Positions 52,801 through 64,000 of a DNA stretch of 64,000 nt are shown here, piece by piece (within the stretch, counting starts at the first letter, position 1; each line of letters begins with the position of its first letter). Source of the DNA: Apis mellifera (Eukaryota; Arthropoda; Insecta; Hymenoptera; Apidae). The notes below the pieces were generated by a model. That model made no database searches. It saw only the letters and a program-made list of their open reading frames with translations, and was not told the DNA's origin. The translations under genes were made by a program, and so were the position numbers. The stretch spans positions 3,339,406-3,403,405 of the forward strand of contig NC_037645.1 of the NCBI RefSeq assembly GCF_003254395.2, written 5' to 3'.

Positions 52801-55800
52801 ATTCGTTGTTAACCGTGGCAAAAAGGATCGAGAATAATTTATTGCAATCTTTTCCGTCGTTTCAGATATAATAAATTTATATTTCGCTGTTATTATTTAT
52901 TTACGCAAAAATAAAATAAATTATTAAAAAAATAAATATAATTGGATTTCGTTTCGATCGAAACGAGAGAAAAAAATATGATAATTTTAGAAAATGGTAA
53001 AAATTTGGTAAAAAAAAATATAATATCGTTGTGCAATTCGATATTCGATGGTAAAAAAAAAGGAAAAATTATACGACCATAGCTGTCGCGCCGTGTAAAC
53101 GAGGCATAAGGTTCTGTGAAAATCCATCATCCGGAGATGTAGAAACGGTTTCGAAGAAACTATTTCAAATTACAACCGGCACTTCGGTAAAACACAATGG
53201 ATCTTTGACAAGAAGTAAATAAGGGCTTTGAAAGGAAATCGTTGCTTATATGAAATACAATCAAAGATCCGGTTGAAGTATCGCGTGAAAATTGCGTGAA
53301 AAATCCTCGAAATCATTATGATGAAATCGGGAAGACATATATTACGTATCAAGATGTATCAATTTTTTAACAGTGCGTCTTGCGTATCACAAAGTATAAA
53401 TCTTACGGTACCTCAAGAAATATGGATCTTACGGTGAATCAGTGATTAACGGTGATGATACGAGTTCTAATCACGGCACATTTTGATCCCATCTCATTGA
53501 TATGGAGTTGTATACGTTGTATACATAATTAAACATTTTCCTCCCTGTTACGTGCTAAACAAAATTTTTCTTTTTATCTTTTTAAAATTATTATGACTCA
53601 AAATTTAATATTAATATGCCTGTTGTCTCCTTTTCGATTGTAGAAATTTTCCAATATAATGAAATAATTCAATTTGAAATTATGCGTTGTTAGTCGAAAT
53701 ACAAAGGTATGCGCATGCGCGAAGCGCGGACATTTAAAACTGTCAGATAGACAAAACGGAAGATAACATCTGGAATCAAGGGATACCATTGTCGATTTCA
53801 TTGGAAACGGGAGAAGGGGTCTCTCCTTTCACGGGCCAGAGAAAAATCCTTTGGATTTTAATTCCTGAAGAGCGTTACAATGTGACGTGTATCTTGAAGC
53901 CGCACCTGGATCACACGAACATCTGGTTCCTCGTGTTAACAACCTTAGCCATGGATTCCTTCTGCGATTCACTGACAATGAATCCATTTACGGTTCTTAG
54001 ACGAGGGGCAGGGGAAGGTTGCTCGACGCATGGCTTTATTCAACGCCCCTGTTCTGAAACTTAAACCCGGACACGTGCTGAAAACACGTCCCGCAATGCG
54101 TTCCGTTTCGCAATGCATCGCTGCGTGCCAAACGCGGGCCAGTAATGCGTCACTTCCGATTACTTGGGGCCCAACGTTAAGTCGAATACCGCCTGAATCA
54201 TTTCAATCTTGTGCAACGTGTTCTGACGTGATTTAGGAAAAGATAATTTTGCGTACAAGAATGTATTGTCGTATGCTGCATAATATACTGAAAATATTCT
54301 AACCTAATCTATTATTTATCATCGTAAAATTCATTACACCTCTAGTCAAATGAACTTTTATTTTCCTGATTGTAATGTGATTCAACCGATTATATGAATA
54401 CAAAAGGAAGGAGAAAAAAAAAGATTATTATTATTATTATTAAACTGACAATGACTTTGACACGAAATCCCTTCTCAGAGGAAGCATTATATCCCCCTTG
54501 AATAATTAATCGAAAAGCTATGTAATTACATCATTAAATTGCATAATCTCATGATAGCGTATACTCTAATTAAGAAGTCGAGGAAGTCGAAGGAAAAGGA
54601 ATTTCTACCGGGTTCTGCGACTCGTTTTACCCCTCTTTTCGAGAAGCTAGTTTTTCAAACAGACTTTTCCAGCGGATACGGCAATCTTCTACCCGATTGT
54701 AATCTGAATGCAACGCGAACATGCGAGTCGCGTTAACTATGTCGGATACGGGCGTGGAAATGGAAAGTGGAGGAAGCCCGTTTGTGCAATTCTTTGTTGA
54801 TTACTAGGAATATACGCGTTTGCAACGTTTCTTTTCCGGAGTGCACGGCCCCCCCCGGTATATCCTGTGTCTAACCGCGCACAAACCGAGAATGAGAAAT
54901 CACGCTCGGTTTCTATTGAAATTTATTTATCCACAAACACTCTCTTGCGAAAAATACTTCACTAATATTAACAATTTGGCACGTTGTTTCTATTCTACCT
55001 CAGAAAGAAATTTTTTCAAATTGCAATTAAAAACTTTCTCAAATCTTAGTACATCCTAACCTAACTTTCACTCGTAATCTGTTAAAAGATCTCATTGTCC
55101 AAATGTATATTCCACGTTCGAACAGCCACGCGAGAAACAAACTTTGATTAAAATGGAAAAGAAAAGAAAAAGAAAGGATTTAAAAATTTAGGTCTCTTCA
55201 AGACTAGGATCGTGTAGAATAATCGAAGCATTCCAATTCGATGGGCATGGAGGCGCTCGTGTTCACTAGCAAGCGCGCGCACGATCCTTAAAGGCCGGAT
55301 TCGATGCGCAGCATGCGTGCATTCGCATCGGGGCGGCATTCTTAAATCAATTAGCGACGACCAAAAGAACCAGCCGACCTTCGATCAGCCGACCACTCGG
55401 CTACCGTGTCCCCGTTGCCGTGGCTCGCTGCTATTACCGCCGCGGGGCGCGCGCCTGGTATCTTTGTCGAACTTTGGAACGCTTTTTGCGGACGAACCGA
55501 AACACGTCGGTGTGTATTTCCTTCCTACTAAATGGCTACATCCTTCGTCCTTCTTCGGAAGACCACCAACCGCGAACACGGTGGAACGCGAATCCCCGAT
55601 TTATTTGAAGTCTCTAAGCCAGCTTTTTCCCCGCCTCCACGGGACGCCAATGACGGTGACCTATGTACGCTTCGAGATAGTTCTGGATAAGGTTATGTTG
55701 AGATCTTTCAATGACATTATTACGACTTGTTGTAGGGAAAGATATTTTAAGAATATATAATATACAATCGAAAATACATACCTGGTATTTTAGAATAATG

Positions 55801-58800
55801 CACGGTGCGACTTAACCTCCAAATCGTCCGAAAAATTTTACTCGTACCGTTTATATCATTCTTTATAAAAATGTAAAGAAAGAATTTATAGGTTATTTGA
55901 GCATCGTAAAATGAATGTTACGATTCGAAGAAGATTGAGAATTACTGGTCTAGAATATAATGCTGTACGATAATCGAAAAGTGTCAATTTGACTCGAAAC
56001 GAACAACGCGGAATTCTCGTTAAAATTTAGAGCGTCGTAATTTTATATTACGCATCGATTGGCGCGCGAGTTCCTTTGTAATTCCTTCAAACGTATGCGA
56101 TATACGTTGCTCCTCTTGGAAGTTCGTAAATTAGCAAGGAGAACAGAACGATACGTTATACGCGTTACTTACGATTCACGAAACAAAAAATAGAAAATAG
56201 AAAATAGAAAAAGCGGAAAGCGTAAAATTGCCATTTACCGGTAAATCATGCGTAAATTCTGAACGCCCACCGGTATTCGAACGTTGGAAACGTCGCAGGC
56301 GCACTAGTTCCTGAAGACGTAGCATGGAAGCCCGTTACGAATGACATAACGGCAACTTCGATCTTGCGCCAGCGTGGAGAAAACGAGGCAAAACACGGAT
56401 AATGCCTCGGACCGCGGCAGTACCAGGAAGGGACAATATTTCGTTTCTTCTCGTCGGATCGTTGCGGTCGATTCCTAGATCAGCAAAGGGGACAAATCGA
56501 AACGGAAAAATAAAACGAACGGTGATGAGGATCAGGCAAAAGGGCTATCGTGAACGAACGGTCGTGATCCAACCACGGTTCTTGGTTGGAACAAGAGAAA
56601 AAAACGTAGCTAAGAAACACGCAAACTGAAATTATTTTGATGATCTGCGTTTCGAACGGATAGAGAAAAATATTTATCTTAGATCGTTAAACAAGGATTT
56701 CTCAGAACTGTCTTCTACAAATTGGCTAGTATAGTTTTTCAATAATTAATACGAATTTACAGACAAAAAATTTGTAGACGACTTTCTCCAGTGTAACGAT
56801 CTATTATTATTATTTTAATCATTCGTCCTAATAATTATACAATAATGCGATGCTAATTTCTTAAAAGAGCCCAAAATCAAAAAGGAAAACGAACAAAAAT
56901 AATAGGAAAAGAAACTATTGTCTCCAAAAATAAATCAAAGAGAAATGCAATAACCTGTCACATTCCGAAGAATGGCGGCGCAAGCGTAGTCCAAAGAACG
57001 CGACCAATTATAGCCAGAAGAAAACCGAACGGTTTCCGGCGTGTTCCATTGGAAATTGCATGGCATTCGCTAATTGCTCGGCAGAAGCTCGCTCGCGCAC
57101 ACGCATCGATGCCTTTCCCCCCTAGTAGAAGGCCGGCAGAAATCAAAAGACCAGGTCTCTCTCTGGTAACATTTTAGGTCCGTTTAAACTGTATCGTAAT
57201 TACTCGAATCTCCGGCGTAACTCGTGGCGGCTGTAATAACGCGAGATAATTTTATATGCATAACGCATATCGGTTAGCGGACGATACCAGGCCACACACC
57301 GCATTCACTGGCGCGGTTAACTATAATTTAAAAGCGTCTTGTTATATTTCTTCTCACGTTTCTCGTTACCCATCGCACACACCAACGACATAACCTATAC
57401 AGGATAGTAGGATCTTTTTTCCTTATGCACATGCATGTCACTACTAACCGAGGATGAAAATGCGCGTGCGCACGCATGCGCATGAGGGTGTAATATAATT
57501 CAGTGCCTCGCCCGGTGGATGGCGGATGGCGGTGGAGTCTTTCGTTCGACCGATATAACGCGCGAATTACTTGCACGTAATATACTGCGAAACAAAGCCC
57601 GTTAACGTCATGAAACGGTAAGCTGCAAAGTATTTTGTTTAGTGTCTCGTAACTTATACTGTCCACGCACGACTTTGTAAAGAAGCAGGATAATTGAGTA
57701 CTCGTACGAAACGACTGTTAATACGGCCAACCGTTTTTACGCGCGCCAAACTTGAACGTAAATCTGTTCGTCCGGAACGATATCTGAAAATGCTCGAGCT
57801 GATTTATGGATTGGATCAACTGTACGAATATATCAATGTATCCTGAATACATTATTAAATATAAATGTGAAAACTTGATATGCACCTACGTTGTGTTTGG
57901 CGGTATGTAATATATTCAAATGAATAGATAAAAAATACTGGATCTGTGTAAATTGCAAATTAAGCTTATTTGAGTTGTATATTATCTTGTTATTTGATTT
58001 GAATTCACATTAATTTTATTGATATTATATAAATAGATGATATTAAACAATTATTCAACGATAAAGATTTAAAAACCTTTTTAATTACATAAAACAAAAG
58101 AATTGTAATTAAATATAATATAACTTTGTATTCTTTTCAGATGATGCCAGTTAATAATGAAAAAATAATATGATATTATAAATTTTATTTTATCAATTTA
58201 TACTATATAAAGGTAATTTCCAATCCATATTTATGAATATATCTTTTAAAAGTTAAATCAAATACAATTATTGTTGTTTTCTTCTGTAAATCAAATAACC
58301 ATATAATGTAAATTGTCTATTTTCTATTAATTATAATCAAACGACAAAATAAACAAAAACATTCTATACAAAAAATTATAATTTCATTGTAGTTAAAGTT
58401 TTGTTTTGCTATTTTCATAAACGACTCCCGTTTATATCCATATCCGGTCGCCTATTCGTATGCAATTTGCAGCTACTTGACTCAATAATTTGATGTAAAT
58501 CATGCGTTGCAGGGTCAGATTATTTCTTCACTTTGCAAAAACCAATTTAGTTTACTATTTTATTACTGACATTATTCAGCTACTCGCTGCATCATCCATT
58601 ATTCATTATGTAGCCTGACGCACGATATATTCATCAAACTTTTCACAGGAAAAAAAAAATTCTGGCACTCAACTTCGAAACATTTTTCATGCTAATGATG
58701 AACCATTTACAATACTGAATGAACTAAATATCGAAATAAAATTCAAATAGGAATTTTTTTTTTTTTTAATTTGATGTTGCTTTGTAAATACGATAGAAAT

Positions 58801-59409
58801 GATAAAAAAAAAAAATTGATTGCTAATTTTAATATGATGAAAATGTATGAATAAGAATAATGAAACGTAAATGTCAGTCCCCTTGTTAATAAATTACATT
58901 GGCACATTATGAACAATCATCAATAGTCGTTCCCATGTCTGAATATCATTACTCTCAAAGCAATTGAGTAGTAAAATTTGCATTCAATCGTAGAAAGTAT
59001 TATTTCTATGCACCTAATGTTTCTACACAAACCTGTCCCCTGAAATATTATCATAGGAAATCATATAGAGCCTTACGATATTTCTCTCTGTAATTTTCTT
59101 TGTACGTTTTTTTCTTTTTTCTCTGTTCAAAGAAGTATAATTCAAAAAAATAATTTATAGATTTACTGAAAGGTAACAAATTGATGATTTATTATTCAAT
59201 TGGAAGAATATAATCGTTTAAGGATTTCAATAAATGCAATTTTTATTAAGTCAATATTGAATTATTTACAATACAATTTTCTAATAGAATCTCAAATAAA
59301 ATTAAATACTAATTTTTAGAAATTAAGTTATATTATAATTGAACATATCATATAATTAATTGCATTGAAATACATATAATAAAAAAAATTGATTTTCACC
59401 TGATTTCAG

Positions 59410-59553
59410 GATGGTTTTCTGTGATATCTGGGAACAATACAACGGGCAGTGCAAGGGTGTACAGAAGAGTAGATTCATTGGTACGAGCAGGGGTACCAGC
59501 GTTTCTTTTAGCCGCACCTTTAAGGGCATACATCTTGACCCACTCGAAAATGG
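59410..59553 (+). CDS. CABIT-domain protein, coding exon 2
   Basis: It encodes residues 105-152 and the first base of codon 153. The acceptor is TGATTTCAG and the donor is GTAAGT. The frame continues exon 1 exactly (phase 1 at both ends). The segment includes VPAFLLAAPLRAYILT, a hydrophobic beta-strand stretch of the CABIT fold and not a membrane segment. Confidence 0.85.
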
Positions 59554-61357
59554 GTAAGTGGGAATGCCACGAAAATGAAAGACGTATACACGTATTAAGA
59601 TTGGAATTCTTCATTGTACACACATGCACAATTTTTTACGACAGGTCGTTTATTATACGATTCGTAAATTAACTTCTTGCATCGTCGCGTTTCTGCCGTT
59701 GATTAGCGTCTCTTCGAGGATTTAATTAAGAGCACGAGACGAGAATACAGAACGAGAAAATTGAATTGAGATCGAAAGCGAGAAAAGAAGTGCACTGGTA
59801 TATATATATATATTATGACAATCATTATATAATTTCTTTAAGTCCAATAATATTTTTTTTTAATTATTTTGAATATATATTATTTTGATTATATATTTAT
59901 TTAATCAAATAAATTCTAATATAATAAAAATGAAATTGATTAAAATATTTGTAAATATAGTAAAAGAGTTATTTAGATAAGAAGAAAGATATTCAAAAAA
60001 TCAAATTAAGATAGTTTGAAGGTAATAGAAATAAATAATGTGAAATATGAAAGAGAAAAGTAAAGATAAAAAGAACTAAGAAAGTGTTTAAAACAAAACA
60101 AGAGAAGATTCAAAATGAAAAGAAGGAAAAAATAACAGATAATCACTATGAAGCGAAGAACAAGTTAAGCATGAGAAAAGAATCAAAACACCATAAAAAA
60201 AATTTGTTGGAGAAGGCAAAAAAAAAAAAAAGAAGCAAGAGGCGGAAAAAGGAGCAAAGGAGAGAGAAATAATGACACATGTGAATGTAATATCGGTTGT
60301 AATGTCAAGCAGCAACGTTCTTGACCTAAATGCATATAAATATCAGCGTTCATACCCTGACATGGGTAAAAAGAGAAATATGGGGAATGCGCAAATTATA
60401 CGTTCCAAGCGGTAGCAGAAAGTTAAATGCGGTAAATGGAGTATATAGCGGCGGAAACACACAAAGCAATGATATAAGAGGCATAACAGAAGGGTATTCA
60501 AGTTTCAGTTTCTGTTTTACGCTTGAAATTGTCGATATTCCCATTTTAAAAAGTGAAATACCACGTATCTTGTATAAAGTAAGAAATTATATCATCTACA
60601 AGGGGGTAATGAGTGGATTGAAAATATATTTTTTTAAATAACCAGATACTTAGTAATATCTTGGTAGCTTATTACATAGCGTTGAATGTCTGCCTCAGGC
60701 AGTGCCATTCTATTTGCAGTCACAGAGGAAATGACATTGCATGAGATTAACTATTCTCCAGTAATAGAAAAGAATAGAAAATTTAGTGGAAAATTCGTAC
60801 AGTGAAGAATAATAAAAAAAGAAATAAAAAATTTAAATGTTCAACTTATTTTTTTCTTTGACAATTCAATAGAGAGATATTTGTATTGATCATTGATAGA
60901 GATGTTTAATTTGTAAGTTTCAATATAATTCTTCTTCGCTTTCTTAGAATCTACATGTAAAATAGATTATATCAAAAATATAAAATATGAAGAATTTTAA
61001 TTTATTTCTGTAATTTCAAACACTGATATTAATTTTTCATCTAGAAATTGTTGTTGCTATAAAATTACACGACATCTTTGTAATCTTCCTTTCTGAGTGT
61101 AATATTATACTTTTCTCTCCTAGTTTTAAATCAAAACAAAATGTGTGGAAAAGCTTCACGACCGCAATTCGCAAACCGCAAATGGCAAGAATTCCACCTG
61201 CGACCGCAAATAATTTAACCGCAATTGGAACTGTTTCGTTGACCAAAAATATGTACATTGAACCTAACTCTATCTTCTTTCAAAGAGATATTAGTTAAAT
61301 TCACACGTTGTTCAACATTAATTCCCTTTTGATTAAAAGATTTTCATTAATTTACAG
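59554..61357 (+). other. Intron 2 of CABIT gene
   Basis: A 1.8-kb AT-rich intron, GTAAGT to TTACAG. It holds a lysine-rich low-complexity open frame (60084-60272) and another (60330-60641) with no recognisable features; neither is called as a gene. Confidence 0.8.
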
Positions 61358-61659
61358 AAAATGGCAATCTACGAGCTCATTATACAAAGACCACGATCAG
61401 AGCTGGAGAGATTCTACGATTAATAGCGGTTTTCCAAGACACGAGGAAGTGTAGTACGGTTTCCTTCGGAATTTCTGGCAGCTCTTCCGAAAAGGATCAG
61501 TACGCACAATGTTTGGATCCACATGGTCGTGAGGTATTCGCTTCTTTGTCGGCAAGAGGGGAATTCTATGCTATTTGCCAGAATGGAAGTATCGATACCG
61601 GAAGCGATGCAGTATTGTACAAAGTGCATCATCTTGCGAAAAGACCATTGCCTCTCAGG
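61358..61659 (+). CDS. CABIT-domain protein, coding exon 3
   Basis: It encodes residues 153-253. It carries the most typical CABIT features: IRAGEILRLIAVFQD (166-180), then YAQCLDPHGREVF (201-213) with Cys204 as the likely conserved cysteine of the domain, then GEFYAI (220-225). The acceptor TTTACAG and donor GTAAAT give phase 1 and phase 0 joins. Confidence 0.88.
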
Positions 61660-61990
61660 GTAAATATATTTTATTTTTTTAATTTTCTTAATTATACTTG
61701 ATAATATCTGTCACTTTATTTTATTTTTAGTAATAATTTAAATTATATATATCTGGTATAATATTTTCTTTCTTATTCTAACACAATTTTTTTTTAAAAA
61801 TCAAAAAAATAAATTCATATGATCTTTTATTTTACATTATATCATATGATCTGTTATATCTTGTTATATATATTTAATTTCATTAATTAATTTATTTATT
61901 GGTTAAATTATGAGAAGAGGTAAGAATTTAGTATTACATAGTCGTATCAATAATATTGTAAAAAAATAAAATTATTATTATTATTTTCAG

Positions 61991-62247
61991 GTTCGCTTAA
62001 TAGCTGGTCCATTACCTGTACCATTGCCAAGGGAATATGGCGGCTTAATGCAACTGGAAAGTTCGACTCGAGGTCCAATTGTTTTAGGATGCATTGTACC
62101 GGAAAGACCAGTTCACAATCCTGAAATGCTTGAGCTGGTTGTGACCGGAAATGGTGCACCAAGAGTGAGAAGAGCACGATTAGGTTATCCATCAGAAGCT
62201 AGACTTCTGGCATCACCGAAAATGCAACGATTATTATCTGCCTGCAG
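61991..62247 (+). CDS. CABIT-domain protein, coding exon 4
   Basis: It encodes residues 254-338 and two bases of codon 339, from VRLIAGPLPVPLPREYGG to MQRLLSAC. It completes the CABIT domain. The TTTTCAG acceptor and GTAAAT donor fit; introns on either side are 331 and 217 bp. Confidence 0.87.
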
Positions 62248-62464
62248 GTAAATTAATTGTAAAATAATATTCTGGAAAATAATGGATAAATCGTTTTCAT
62301 GCATATATACATACATACACGATGGGATAAAAATATATCGTTGTATGCAATCACTGTTAGAAAATAATATATCGTACTATGTTTCGTATTACCATGTTAT
62401 TCAAAGGATATAAAACATTTGTAAATATATATTCTATGTGGCTTAACCTGTTCTTCCACTTCAG

Positions 62465-63215
62465 CCGGGCTGTCGGAGATCGTGCAACGGAACCAAGAGT
62501 GGCACCTTTGAAACTGCATCCAGTCGGTGAAAATCTTAAGGAGATGCATTTAAAAAAGATCAAACCGAAACCGGAAACGAAGCCAATATTGCAAAGTCTG
62601 AAAGATGGATTGGAACAATTGAAGAAGAGCACCGTTCGAGAAAAGAGTCAAACAAGACAGAATTGTCGAAACGGATTTCTAGATAGAATTTCGAAATTCG
62701 CCCAAGGGAATCGCAGCAGGAATCCTGCGAAAAAATCAGCTTCGTTCACGTTTGCAGTGAAACCGGAAATTGCAATGAGGTGTCAAGAGCGTTACTCCAG
62801 TTTGGAGCCAGAAACTACCTCTCATCCGAATCATTCGAATTCTTCCAAACAACCTGTACAAAGATCGGCATCCACCAGTGTTCTAGAAATGCCAGCCAAT
62901 GTTGAATTACAACCCAATTATTCTCGTGTTAGAGATAGTCTTACACCAGTGCCATCCCTTCCCAAGTTAACTAGGACTAAAGCTGATGACATTTATGCGG
63001 AGATTTGTGAGAACGCGGCTGCACAGGTCCAAAAATGTCCCGGAAGTCATGTTATGGCTAGGATCAAAATCGTTGTAAAAGGTCGTGATTCGACTTCAGC
63101 TTTGCCAAGCAAAATTAGTGACAATAATAGATATGCAAACTCGATGGTAACGACTGATCAAATCGATTCGATTATCAGCACGGAAGATGAAGTTATATAC
63201 AATACGATATTTTGA
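62465..63215 (+). CDS. CABIT-domain protein, coding exon 5 with stop
   Basis: It encodes residues 339-588 after the acceptor CACTTCAG; the open frame upstream of 62465 is intron. The tail is basic and low in predicted structure, with lysine-rich (KEMHLKKIKPKPETK) and serine/asparagine-rich parts. Tyrosine sites that could be SH2 ligands once phosphorylated are DDIYAEI (Tyr516), RYANS (Tyr562, a Y-x-N pattern as bound by GRB2) and IYNTIF at the very C-terminus (Tyr584). No SAM domain is seen, unlike vertebrate GAREM. Confidence 0.85.
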
Positions 63216-63224
63216 AAATGGAAA

Positions 63225-63252
63225 ATTATTATTATTATTATTATTATTATTA
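63225..63252. repeat. (ATT)n microsatellite in 3' UTR
   Basis: Nine ATT units begin nine bases after the CABIT-gene stop codon, so they would lie in its 3' UTR. Confidence 0.9.
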
Positions 63253-63443
63253 TAAGTTAACCGGCTGTGTTTGATGATCGAGAACTCTCTCGTTGATTGT
63301 TTTTTATCAACGTAGAATTAGAAATTGAATCTGTATCATATTATATAAAAAGCACTATGAAATAATATGTAATATTTTAAAATAGTTGTAATAGTTGCAT
63401 GTACATATCTTTGCCATACATACTAACAATAGTAATGAAAATG

Positions 63444-63449
63444 AATAAA
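63444..63449 (+). terminator. Poly(A) signal for CABIT gene
   Basis: AATAAA lies 229 bases after the stop codon and is the first plus-strand hexamer I see there. The following sequence is rich in T and A. Confidence 0.6.
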
Positions 63450-63607
63450 GTTCTAAAAATGAAAAGTTTTATGTTTTTTTAAAAAAGAATGAAAAACGAA
63501 TGTAATACAAACAAAAATCTTAAAAATTTTTTTTAAAATTTATTTTATTAGAGGAAAAACAAGATGCAAAGAATAAAACAGATTTATAAAAAAAAATTTA
63601 TGAAACA

Positions 63608-63623
63608 TTTATTTATATTTATT
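63608..63623 (-). terminator. Poly(A) signals for the minus-strand gene
   Basis: Two AATAAA hexamers on the minus strand (63608-63613 and 63618-63623) lie 28-43 bases past the stop codon. A third is at 63539-63544. The two genes converge within about 435 bp. Confidence 0.5.
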
Positions 63624-63650
63624 GCCTTTTATCTTACTGAAAAATATATA

Positions 63651-63954
63651 TTATATTTTCTTTCTATTTTTTTTCTTTAAAGCTTTAATTTTATAAGAAG
63701 CTGTTTTAAAAGATGTATTAGATTTTTTATTTCTTTCTTTCTTTTTTTTTGGAATTTCTTCTATAACTCTTTTCATTACATCAATAGCTTTTTGATTATC
63801 CTCATCTAATTTAAGTTCAATATTAACATCTGGATATTTTCCGGAAAATCCTTTTGGAAATAGCAGTTTTGACATAAGTGATGTTAATTGACGTTTTTTT
63901 ATTTTTAATTGATGTTTTAAATCTGCTTGTTCTTTTATTCTTAACTCTGAATCT
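63651..63954 (-). CDS. C-terminal exon of a DDX24/Mak5-like DEAD-box RNA helicase (partial)
   Basis: The minus-strand open frame ends at TAA (63651-63653). A splice acceptor TTTTACAG sits at 63955-63962 (minus strand), so the exon starts at 63954 with the last base of a codon, then DSELRIKEQ. The ATG further upstream at 63977 is intronic. The pattern LKIKKRQLTSLMSKLLFP then GKYPDV aligns with the extreme C-terminus of DDX24/Mak5 helicases (KxLKKELxxLLSxPLF, then KYP), followed by a lysine-rich nucleolar-type tail. These enzymes act in large ribosomal subunit assembly in the nucleolus. The helicase core would lie beyond the window's right end. The assignment rests on a short, moderately conserved segment; a different nucleolar coiled-coil protein is possible. 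Confidence 0.55.
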
Positions 63955-64000
63955 CTGTAAAATAAATTTATTTTCACAAAAGAAAACGAATATTATTAAT

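Larger units (their letters stand above)
43613..59409 (+). other. Intron 1 of CABIT gene (15.8 kb)
   Basis: The intron is bounded by GTGAGT and TTTCAG, with the interrupted codon (GGA) restored on joining. It contains two copies of a ~330-bp repeat, a tRNA-like fragment, a CAC microsatellite and long AT-rich stretches (57.9-59.4 kb especially). I found no convincing nested gene. Open frames at 51313-51612, 52099-52323, 55317-55760 and elsewhere lack recognisable domains. Large first introns in animals often carry enhancers. Confidence 0.8.

Noticed and set aside
55317..55760. 147-codon plus-strand open frame in CABIT intron 1
   Set aside because: No family resemblance and no flanking splice sites that make sense.
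60084..60272. Lysine-rich 62-codon frame
   Set aside because: A/G-rich low-complexity sequence inside CABIT intron 2.
62379..62464. In-frame extension upstream of CABIT exon 5
   Set aside because: The open frame begins in intron 4; the CACTTCAG acceptor at 62464 and the codon phase from exon 4 define the exon start.
63955..63977. ATG start for the minus-strand frame
   Set aside because: It lies within the intron next to a TTTTACAG acceptor; the coding exon begins at 63954.

Overview
This is a stretch of animal, almost certainly insect, nuclear DNA. The likely source is a bee or another hymenopteran. The evidence is AT-rich but CpG-rich sequence with many simple repeats, short CCTAA/TTAGG telomere-like motifs, large introns with GT-AG borders, AATAAA poly(A) signals, and a split protein gene with metazoan-only domain content. 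Nothing bacterial, viral or CRISPR-like is visible.

Only the right-hand third holds genes I can support well. A plus-strand gene has five coding exons (43300-43612, 59410-59553, 61358-61659, 61991-62247, 62465-63215). They join without any frame break into a 588-residue protein with an N-terminal CABIT domain (Themis/GAREM family) and a basic, serine-rich tail with tyrosine motifs. Its first coding intron is 15.8 kb long. The 5' UTR part of exon 1 seems to begin at a strong splice acceptor at 42966, so at least one noncoding exon should lie upstream, perhaps far upstream. Tail-to-tail with it, on the minus strand, is the last exon of a second gene (63651-63954), which resembles the C-terminus of the DDX24/Mak5 DEAD-box RNA helicases.

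Positions 1-42966 are almost entirely noncoding as far as I can tell: long intergenic or intronic sequence with microsatellites and several repeats. The repeats are a 49-bp exact direct repeat (4.6/4.8 kb), a foldback element (12.6-12.9 kb), a 64-bp hairpin (14.9 kb), a tandem duplication (22.9 kb), a ~70-bp-unit minisatellite (24.2-25.0 kb), a 170-bp-period duplication (26.1-26.4 kb) and a small hAT-like MITE (40.4 kb). The exception is 13051-14031. There, five short open segments can be joined by GT-AG introns into a 193-residue reading frame containing a PH-domain-like motif. This is a weak but interesting candidate gene or decaying gene copy.

The long first intron of the CABIT gene holds a ~330-bp dispersed repeat in two copies (44.8 and 46.5 kb) with a tRNA-like 5' half between them. 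The rest is AT-rich sequence without recognised genes.
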